From JBKPNX01 sp046732855 (lineage in GTDB: Bacteria > Pseudomonadota > Alphaproteobacteria > Geminicoccales > Geminicoccaceae), in assembly GCA_046732855.1 (NCBI GenBank), contig JBKPNX010000152.1, positions 1-13,976 of the forward strand: a DNA stretch of 13,976 bases, in the 5' to 3' direction. This document shows, piece after piece, positions 8,799 to 13,976 of the stretch. Position numbers and translations under genes: made by a program. Numbering within the stretch: the stretch's first letter is position 1; each line of letters opens with the position of its first letter. The notes beneath the pieces are model-generated. The model saw only the letters and a list, made by a program, of their open reading frames with translations, did no database searches and was not told the origin of the DNA.

Positions 8799-9236
8799 AT
8801 GCGAGTTTTGAGACTTCTTCTGCTGATCGTTTTCCTGGCCCTGACAACACCGGTCGTCGCCGGCGAGGGCAGCCGGCAGGCCACTCTGTACAAGAACCCG
8901 CAATGCGGTTGCTGCGAGGGGTACGCCGACTATCTGCGGGAGAACGGCTTCGAGGTGACCGTGAAGCCGACCCACGACCTGCTTCTGATGCACCGCCAGT
9001 ACGGCGTGCCCGAACCGCTGGAGGGCTGCCACACCACCTTGGTCGACGGCTACGTCGTCGAGGGTCACGTGCCGATCGGCGCCGTGCTCCGCATGCTGAA
9101 GGAGCGCCCGGCCATCAAGGGCATCTCGCTTCCTGGCATGCCAGCGGGCTCGCCCGGTATGTTCGGCGAGAAGACTTCGCCGTTCACGATTTACGAAATC
9201 AGTGAGGGAGAGCCGAAGGTCTACGCTGTGGAATGA
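8799..9236 (+). CDS. DUF411 (CopG-type) periplasmic copper protein
   Basis: This intact 145-residue protein has a signal peptide (MRVLRLLLLIVFLALTTPVVA, cleavage near residue 21-22) and the DUF411 core. The metal motif YKNPQCGCCEGY gives the Cys-x-Cys-Cys arrangement (Cys36, Cys38, Cys39). GCHTTLVDGYVVEGHVP carries Cys77, His78 and His90, and GMPAGSPGM (113-121) is also conserved. DUF411 proteins (CopG) are thioredoxin-like periplasmic proteins reported to bind a copper cluster and linked to copper tolerance. Start ATG 8799 has GGAGA eight bases upstream. It begins about 60 bases after the truncation point of the multicopper oxidase, consistent with a former copper-resistance operon that has lost part of its oxidase gene. 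Confidence 0.95.
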   Translation: MRVLRLLLLIVFLALTTPVVAGEGSRQATLYKNPQCGCCEGYADYLRENGFEVTVKPTHDLLLMHRQYGVPEPLEGCHTTLVDGYVVEGHVPIGAVLRMLKERPAIKGISLPGMPAGSPGMFGEKTSPFTIYEISEGEPKVYAVE

Positions 9237-9497
9237 TCATACCTCCGGGACTGGCTTTCGCTCTGCCTGATGGGAATCGTCGGTCATGGCTCGGCAATTG
9301 CCCTAGCACCCCAACGCATGCTCGAGACTACCTGCGAGTTGCTCAGCCCGTGGCGGAGGGCGCCGCTGCGCGGTCACTGACGCCATCCATCTGTGCAGCG
9401 GCTGCTTCCTGAAGGCGTCCGGCGCAGCCTCAGCGTCGTCTCTGCCAGGAATCCCAGGCGATACCCTAGCCGGATCGAGATCGAAAAAGGCCATTGC
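9237..9497. other. Intergenic interval without a supported gene
   Basis: I see no credible gene, tRNA or terminator in this 261-base interval. A 63-codon minus-strand frame (9303-9494) lacks any recognisable motif or ribosome binding site. The interval ends at the shared 3' boundary of LamG-like remnant copy 4. Confidence 0.45.
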
Positions 9498-9990
9498 GCA
9501 AGGCTACCCCATCAGGAAGGTGACCACGCGGGTGCCGGTTGCGGGCGGCGCGGGCGGCGCACTGCCCATGAGCGCAGGCAGCTCGTTCCATGGACGCAGG
9601 AAGCCGAACGGATCGGCGTGCCAGCGCCGCATCATGGCGGGGGTTCAGGACGCGGCGAAGCACGCGGTCAGCGCAATGTCGCCATCGAAGTCCTGGTTGG
9701 TCGAAAAGCCCCAGCCGAACCGGAAGATACTCCAGGCGGTGCTGGTCGCGGTGTTCGCCGCCGTGCTGCTCGTGACCAGGCTGCCATCGAGGTGGAGCCC
9801 AAAAAATGAGGGCGCCACGTGGTCAGCAGGGTATGCCACGTGGTGTCGTTCACCATGCTCCCGCCGCTGATCGTCACCGAACCGCCGGCACCCTCCTGGC
9901 GGGCGTTCGGCACCGGGCCGGTCGTGGTGAACAGTATGTGGTTGCCGGTGCTGCTCGATCCGGACCGGAAGAGGTGCCGCGTGAGCAAGC
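9498..9990 (-). pseudogene. LamG-like domain gene remnant, copy 4 (longest)
   Basis: Minus-strand pieces in order are LFRSGSSSTGNHILFTTTGP, MVNDTTWHTLLTTWRP, a frameshift at the T6 run (A6 at 9801-9806 on the plus strand), then LHLDGSLVTSS, FRFGWGFSTNQDFDGDIALT and ACFAAS. An in-frame TGA follows where copies 1-3 have TGG. Then come TPAMMRRWHADPFGFLRPW, NELPALMGSAPP and TGTRVVTFLMG, with a TAG stop. This is the best guide to the parent architecture: a LamG/concanavalin-A-like jelly roll followed by a conserved short tail. No start codon can be assigned. Two independent lesions make it a pseudogene. Confidence 0.75.
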
Positions 9991-9998
9991 ACGCAAGT

Positions 9999-10019
9999 GT
10001 CGTCTGACAATCAGACGAC
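9999..10019. repeat. Perfect 9-bp inverted repeat with 3-base loop
   Basis: GTCGTCTGA and TCAGACGAC are exact reverse complements separated by CAA. No T run follows on either side, so it is not a typical intrinsic terminator. It lies about 74 bases before the first methyltransferase start and just upstream (minus sense) of LamG remnant copy 4. It could be an operator, a processing site or chance. Confidence 0.4.
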
Positions 10020-10092
10020 GCTGCAACTTGACGCATGACCGTTTTGCGAAGCAACGTCGAGCCCAGGAACGAGGCGATCTGGGCGGTGTGGG

Positions 10093-10791
10093 ATGAATCT
10101 GTCCCAGCGGAGCGATCTACCTGAGCTGATGGATGACCCGGCCCTGCCGCGTGCGGATTATGAGCGCTGTCTGCATGATTTGGCGGCCGTGAACCGGGTC
10201 ACTCTCACCCATCGTCCCACCCTGCACTGGATCGATCGCGCTACTCAGAGCTTGCCGACCGATCACGTCGTCTCGATCCTCGATGTCGCGTGCGGCCAGG
10301 GCGACCTGCTGCGCGCCATCCATCGCTGGGCCGTGCGCCGAGGCTTGGCGGTCCGGCTGGAGGGCATCGATCTGAACCCGCGCAGCGCCATCGCCGCCGC
10401 GGCCCAGACCCCGCCCGGCGCGGGCATCAGCTGGCGGACGGGAGATGTGTTCGACTATTCGCCCGACCCGATCCCCGACTTCATCGTCACGTCGCAGTTC
10501 ACTGATCACCTGGCGGACGGCGAGATTGTCCGGTTCCTGCGCTGGCTAGATAGCCACGCCGCCCGGGGCTGGTTCATCGCCGACCTGCACCGCGCCAGCT
10601 TCGCTTACTGGGCCTTCGGCCTGCTGGCGACGGTGGCGCGCTGGCATCCGATCGTGCGTGGCGACGGCATGATCTCAGTCGCCCGCAGCTTCCGTTATGC
10701 CGATTGGCAGCGCCTCCTGGCCGAAGCCGGCGTGCCGGGCGAGATCCGCTGGCACATGGCCTTCCGCTGGTGCGTTGGCCGGTTCAAATGA
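10093..10791 (+). CDS. Class I SAM-dependent methyltransferase (first of a pair)
   Basis: The 232-residue cytoplasmic protein has a Rossmann-type methyltransferase core. Motif I is ILDVACGQGDLL (about 62-73), followed by the acidic loop LEGIDLNPRS and GDVFDY, the usual SAM and adenine contacts. The N-terminal ELMDDPALPRADYERCLHDL resembles, as I remember them, methyltransferases found beside type III polyketide synthases and FAD-dependent reductases in proteobacteria, but neither partner is in this window. Start ATG 10093 has only a weak G-rich ribosome binding site. Its stop overlaps the next start (ATGA at 10788-10791), implying translational coupling with the second methyltransferase. The substrate is unknown; a lipid or polyketide quinol/resorcinol is a guess from remembered neighbours. 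Confidence 0.85.
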   Translation: MNLSQRSDLPELMDDPALPRADYERCLHDLAAVNRVTLTHRPTLHWIDRATQSLPTDHVVSILDVACGQGDLLRAIHRWAVRRGLAVRLEGIDLNPRSAIAAAAQTPPGAGISWRTGDVFDYSPDPIPDFIVTSQFTDHLADGEIVRFLRWLDSHAARGWFIADLHRASFAYWAFGLLATVARWHPIVRGDGMISVARSFRYADWQRLLAEAGVPGEIRWHMAFRWCVGRFK

Positions 10792-11633
10792 TCCACCCGA
10801 CCCGTGCGCAGACCACGGCTGCCGTCGCCGCTCACTACGACGAGCTCGACGTCTTCTACCGCGAAATCTGGGGCGAGCACGTCCATCACGGCTTCTGGGC
10901 GACCGGCCGTGAGAGCCGGCTGGCGGCCGTGGAAGCGCTGGTCGATCTTGTGGCTACCCGGCTCGACCTCGCCCCGGGCCAAGCGCTCTGCGACATCGGC
11001 TGCGGCTATGGAGCGACCGCGGTGCGCCTGGCTGAGCGCCACGGCGTCCACGTCACCGGTATCACCGTCTCTGGCGTCCAGGCCAAAATTGCCACCGCCA
11101 AGTCGCCGTCCCACGGCAGCCTTGCCGTCCTGCACCGGGATTGGCTTTGCAACGGGCTCCCTGACCGGCAGTTCGACCGCGCCTACGCCATCGAGAGCTC
11201 CGAGCACATGCCCAACAAGCGGCGGTTCTTCGCAGAGGCCTATCGCACGCTCCGGCCCGGCGGTCGGCTCGCCGTGTGCGTGTGGCTCGCCCGTGACCGT
11301 CCCCGCCCATGGGAAGCCCGCTACTTGATCGAGCCCATCTGCCGCGAAGGTCGCTTGCCTAGCCTCGGCGACGAGGGTGACTACCGGCGTCTCGCGGCTG
11401 CAGCCGGGTTCACGGTGGCCGACTGCGAGGATCTTAGCTCCCGCGTTCGCCGTACCTGGTACGTCTGCGCCGGCAGGCTCGCCGGTAAGCTCATCAGCCA
11501 ACCGCGCTACCTGCGCTTCTTGTTGGCCTCACGCGTGGCCGATCGCATTTTCATCCTGACGTTACTGAGGCTCCTGCTCGCCTACCGCACAGGGGCGATG
11601 CGCTATTGCTTGCTGGTCTTCGATAAGGAGTGA
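10788..11633 (+). CDS. Class I SAM-dependent methyltransferase, gamma-tocopherol-methyltransferase-like
   Basis: The 281-residue protein starts at the ATG overlapping the previous stop; longer in-frame starts upstream lie inside the preceding gene and are unlikely. HYDELDVFYREIWGEHVHHG (about 16-35) resembles the IWG-x-HMHHG substrate-side motif of gamma-tocopherol methyltransferase-like enzymes. LCDIGCGYGATAVRLAE (about 67-83) is SAM motif I, and VTGITVSGVQ and TLRPGGRLAVCVW are later core elements. The C-terminal third is hydrophobic and basic (YLRFLLASRVADRIFILTLL), which could aid membrane association. With the preceding gene it forms a two-gene methyltransferase operon. Family is clear; the substrate is not shown by the sequence. 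Confidence 0.88.
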   Translation: MIHPTRAQTTAAVAAHYDELDVFYREIWGEHVHHGFWATGRESRLAAVEALVDLVATRLDLAPGQALCDIGCGYGATAVRLAERHGVHVTGITVSGVQAKIATAKSPSHGSLAVLHRDWLCNGLPDRQFDRAYAIESSEHMPNKRRFFAEAYRTLRPGGRLAVCVWLARDRPRPWEARYLIEPICREGRLPSLGDEGDYRRLAAAAGFTVADCEDLSSRVRRTWYVCAGRLAGKLISQPRYLRFLLASRVADRIFILTLLRLLLAYRTGAMRYCLLVFDKE

Positions 11634-11830
11634 GCTATACGGCGAATATAGAGGGATCGTTCTCCTCGCCAGTGTTCTTGCGCTCCCGTGATCCGCACCG
11701 GCCTGGCCGGGAGCGACATCGGCCACCGGTTCATCTGCCAGATCGCGTTCCAGGAGCTCGAGCCGACCGCGGGATGGTCTGTGCAGCTGGGACCTGCACG
11801 GCGTCTGGGACGACTGCATCATCACCCCAT
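11634..11830. other. Short interval between methyltransferase and IS630 remnant
   Basis: No gene is supported. A plus-strand frame beginning at 11630 runs through here into the transposase, but this part has no transposase similarity that I can see, so the true N-terminus of the transposase appears to have been replaced or deleted before 11831. No intrinsic terminator was noticed after the methyltransferase stop. Confidence 0.4.
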
Positions 11831-12363
11831 CAGATCCAAGCGCTCGACCGCACCCAGCCGGGCCTGCCGCTCCAGCCGGGCAAAGCCGGGACCATGACGC
11901 ACGACTACAAGCGCCACGGCACCACCACCCTGTTCGCCGCGCTCGACGTGCTCGAGGGCACCGTGATTAGCCGCTGCATGCAGCGCCACTGTCACCAGGA
12001 GTTCATCCGCTTCCTCAATGCCGTCGATGGCGCGGTGCCGGCCGGCAAACTGATCCACACGATCCTCGACAACTATGCCGCCCACAAGCACCCCAAGGTC
12101 CTCGCCTGGCTCGGCCGCCATCCCCGCTGGACCTTCCACTTCACCCCGATCGCCGGCTCCTGGCTCAACGCCGTCGAGACCTTCTTCTCCGCGCTCACCC
12201 GGCGCCGCATCCGCGCGACGGCTTCCACTCGATCGTCGACCTGCAGGCCGCGATCAACCGCTACATCGCCGAGCACAACACCGATCCCAAGCCGTTTAGC
12301 TGGACCAAGCCCGCCGGCGAAATCCTCGCCAAGGTGAATCTTCTGAATGCTTCAATGCACTAG
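11831..12363 (+). mobile_element. IS630-family transposase remnant (3' part, frameshifted)
   Basis: The frame from about 11831 gives QIQALDRTQPGLPL, MTHDYKRHGTTTLFAALDVL, ILDNYAAHKHPKV and FTPIAGSWLNAVETFF, the characteristic IS630/Tc1-mariner-type DDE core. The second catalytic Asp (LDNY, codon 12068-12070) and the final Glu (NAVETFF, 12176-12178) are present. The first Asp, normally in a DEKS-like motif just before QIQALDR, and the N-terminal HTH domain are missing. A one-base deletion near 12211-12217 shifts the tail, which continues in another frame as FHSIVDLQAAINRYIAEHNT, FSWTKPAGEILAKVNLLNAS and stops at TAG 12361-12363. It cannot encode an active transposase. Confidence 0.9.
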
Positions 12364-12433
12364 GGACGATTGGGATGCGCCGATCTCATGCGCTCAGCGG
12401 AGGGCCTCGGGCCAGCGTCCGGCTGGCCGTGTT

Positions 12434-13246
12434 CTATCGTGTGGAGTTGATGCCCTCGCTCGCCCTCAGCGGCGCCGAGCACGCCTCGACGCCAGCGATG
12501 TAACCATAGAGCGCGAGAGCCCGGTTGATGTACGAAGCCTCGTGACTGCCGGCGAGCGGGCTCGCTGCCGTGGTCGTGCCGGTCAGGCTGTAGAAGCTCC
12601 AGATCTCTCTCGCATCCCGCTCTAGGACATACAAGGCGCGAAGCTCGCCCGGTTTGAACAGGGGCACCAGGAGGACTCGGATCGCATCGACGTTCTCGGT
12701 CTCGAGGACCAGACGGTTCGGTGCAACCTCGCGCACCTGCAGCCGATACACGGCTCCGCCGCCGGGACCATTGTCATCTTGGAAGAAGTAGAGAATGCGG
12801 CCTGCCGCCAATTCTTTCACCGAGAAGTCGCCCCGGCGCTGGTCTGCATCCGGCCCTGCGAGCGCAAAAGCGTGGTTGATCAGATCGCGGCAGGCCCCGT
12901 GGCTGACCGACCAGTACCGGATCGTGGTTAGTTGCGAGATTCGACCGAACCGCGCCAGGATGTCCTCGCCATCGCCTGACGAACGAAAGCGGCCCGCCAG
13001 TCCGACCAGTTGATCGAACCCGAGATGGTTCCAGCCCGTGCAAGCCGGCGGCCGCCAGTCAGCTCCCAGATCTTCCGAGCGCCAGAGGCGGACGTTCGGT
13101 GGGTCGGCGCTCCCTGGAAAAGGCGGAATTGACGCGGTCCCACAAGGCGGCCGCGGCCCCGGCGCAACCGTAGCCCCCGCTATCACCGGCTGCATCAGGA
13201 ATAGTGCCAGCAGGACCAGAAAGGTGGGACGACGTTGCCGACGCAC
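12434..13246 (-). CDS. Secreted/periplasmic protein of unknown function
   Basis: I recognise no named family with confidence. The likely start is GTG at 13246-13244, preceded by GGGGAAG seven bases upstream, giving 270 residues; the frame runs on to 13420 but without support. The N-terminus is a classic signal peptide (RRQRR, then FLVLLALFLMQPVIAGA), with mature sequence beginning at about residue 26. The mature protein has four Cys (35, 69, 119, 256), which could form two disulfides. Distinctive blocks are CGTASIPPFPG, PPNVRLW, WRPPACTGW, then HGACRDLINHAFALAG and beta-rich YRLQVREVAPNRLVLETENV. Codon usage fits a real gene and the frame is intact. It looks like a conserved alphaproteobacterial exported protein of unknown role. 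Confidence 0.8.
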   Translation of the reverse strand: MRRQRRPTFLVLLALFLMQPVIAGATVAPGPRPPCGTASIPPFPGSADPPNVRLWRSEDLGADWRPPACTGWNHLGFDQLVGLAGRFRSSGDGEDILARFGRISQLTTIRYWSVSHGACRDLINHAFALAGPDADQRRGDFSVKELAAGRILYFFQDDNGPGGGAVYRLQVREVAPNRLVLETENVDAIRVLLVPLFKPGELRALYVLERDAREIWSFYSLTGTTTAASPLAGSHEASYINRALALYGYIAGVEACSAPLRASEGINSTR

Positions 13247-13409
13247 GTCATGACTTCCCCGAGATCGAGAAGGCGATCCATCTGCTAGGAGGATGTGGTA
13301 TCGCAACCAACGGACCCAGCGGAAGGTTCCCCCAGGATGCGGGTGCGCGTGGCTCACGGCGCGTTCGTGATCGTGCCATCGCCGGCAAGCACGGTCGGTC
13401 GGCAGGGGC

Positions 13410-13679
13410 TCAGGATGCACCAGTCGCGCGCCCGGCAGTGCCTCGCTCAGAGCTTTGGGGACGTCTCTCGAAGCCTGCGGCTATTGTCAGTGCCCGAATC
13501 ACTCGCGCGAAACTCTCCTCGCTCGCGCTTGCGAGCATCAGCGGGTGCGCTGTGCCGTCGGTCGCCCAGAGCACGGTGGCGGAGGGCCAGAGCCGAAACA
13601 CGACCCGGGCCGAGCTGCCGGCCGGCCGAAGGCGCGGGCGGATGCTGGAGCTGTATAGACCTGTGACGACCCGGCCCAA
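13410..13679 (-). pseudogene. Unrecognised coding remnant, possibly LssY C-terminal-like
   Basis: The minus-strand frame contains GSSARVVFRLWPSATVLW, GTAHPLMLASASEESFARVI and RALTIAAGFERRPQ. The FRLWPS...GTAHPLMLASASEE run faintly recalls the C-terminal domain of LssY-type membrane phosphatase-like proteins (a Leu-Trp strand followed by Pro-Leu-x-x-Gly-x-x-x-x-Glu). A neighbouring frame continues with PGARLVHPEPLPTDRA after the stop, suggesting a frameshift. There is no good start; the first codon is a TTG within the hairpin. I would treat it as a possible decayed gene, or a chance ORF. Confidence 0.3.
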
Positions 13680-13695
13680 AGAGCGGCCGGGTCGT
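13666..13695. terminator. GC-rich hairpin, likely transcription terminator
   Basis: ACGACCCGGCC (13666-13676) and GGCCGGGTCGT (13685-13695) form a perfect 11-bp stem with an 8-base loop. On the plus strand TTT (13694-13698 region) follows; on the minus strand the stem follows the stop of the Ala-rich partial gene by 23 bases but has no U run. It probably ends transcription of that minus-strand gene, perhaps with imperfect strength. Confidence 0.6.
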
Positions 13696-13718
13696 TTCCC
13701 AAGTCTATGGAGACGGCC

Positions 13719-13976
13719 TCACGTGCCCGAGGGGAACCGGCTGCTGGTCTGGCCGAGACCGTGCCGCTCCGCCTCCGTCATTGGAGTGCTGGCGCTTCGC
13801 CCGGCCGCATCCGAAACCTGCGAGGGAGCGCTGCTCGCGGCCTCCTCGCCACCATGGCGCTCGGCCTCTGCCCTTGCAGCCTCGGTAGCCGCCGTCACCA
13901 CGCGCTCCGCCTTCTGCACCGCCGCATCGGCTGCGGACATCGCGCCCTCAGTCGACCAGCCCTGCCGGTCGGCCTC
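13719..13976 (-). CDS. Ala/Glu-rich protein, C-terminal part (N-terminus outside window)
   Basis: The frame is open to the window edge and gives 85 residues before the stop. The internal ATG at 13940 is not needed, since the sequence upstream of it matches the same style. Composition is Ala/Glu/Arg-rich and likely helical (AADAAVQKAERVVTAATEAA), with a short repeated element E-A-[DE]-R-[QH]-G at residues 1-6, 37-42 and 68-73 of the visible part (EADRQG, EAERHG, EAERHG). I recall similar repeats in small alphaproteobacterial stress-type or hypothetical proteins, but assign no function. A strong hairpin lies just downstream. Confidence 0.55.
   Translation of the reverse strand, partial: EADRQGWSTEGAMSAADAAVQKAERVVTAATEAARAEAERHGGEEAASSAPSQVSDAAGRSASTPMTEAERHGLGQTSSRFPSGT

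Noticed and set aside
8066..8893. 275-codon minus-strand frame across the multicopper oxidase
   Set aside because: Antisense of clear oxidase sequence; no motif or ribosome binding site.
8519..9645. Possible TGA recoding: in-frame TGA in the multicopper oxidase and in LamG copy 4, where the paralogues have TGG (Trp)
   Set aside because: glgX, DUF2252, aquaporin, channel, DUF411 and both methyltransferase genes all end in TGA at expected family lengths, and both interrupted genes carry other lesions or truncations, so ordinary decay explains it.
2321..9990. Idea that the LamG copies form a diversity-generating retroelement or a CRISPR-like array
   Set aside because: No reverse transcriptase, no template/variable repeat pattern with adenine-specific changes, and no regular short repeats; differences are random indels and substitutions.
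10695..11501. 268-codon minus-strand frame opposite the methyltransferases
   Set aside because: Antisense shadow; the plus-strand frames have SAM motifs and an ATGA coupling.

Overview
This window is GC-rich DNA that looks alphaproteobacterial, most like Rhodospirillales or a relative. The pointers are a GlgX-type debranching enzyme, a DUF2252 protein, a Tat-exported multicopper oxidase beside a DUF411 protein, an IS630 transposase with the KRHGTTTLFAALDVLEG signature, and strongly G/C-ending codons in the intact genes. This placement is inferred from protein flavour only; no rRNA or tRNA gene was found.

Layout, left to right. (1) 1-1290: the 3' two thirds of a glgX-like gene. (2) 1291-3384: almost gene-free and full of debris, namely two decayed copies of a LamG-like (concanavalin-A fold) domain gene, a TPR fragment between them, and the frameshifted 5' end of an IS110-family transposase. 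(3) 3385-6866: a compact healthy block with a DUF2252 gene on the minus strand, divergent from an aquaporin-family channel and a 2-TM channel with an NAD-binding (RCK/TrkA-N) domain on the plus strand. (4) 6867-7562: intergenic DNA with a third LamG remnant. (5) 7563-9236: a copper-flavoured cluster with a small exported Cys/His-rich protein, a multicopper oxidase broken by an in-frame TGA and then truncated, and an intact DUF411 (CopG-type) periplasmic protein. (6) 9237-10092: a fourth, longest LamG remnant. (7) 10093-11633: two SAM-dependent methyltransferases coupled by an ATGA overlap. (8) 11831-12363: a truncated, frameshifted IS630 transposase. (9) 12434-13976, minus strand: a secreted protein of unknown function, a possible gene remnant, a hairpin terminator, and the C-terminal end of an Ala-rich protein running off the window.

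The genes do not form one pathway. The window reads as an accessory region where small functional islands (osmotic/ion channels, copper handling, a methyltransferase pair) are separated by decaying genes and IS remnants. The most distinctive feature is the same LamG-type domain left in four places, all on the minus strand and each broken differently. The best functional curiosities are the 2-TM channel whose pore motif lacks the usual Tyr-Gly and the aquaporin with a non-canonical predicted selectivity filter. I did not find a convincing new defence or mobile system.
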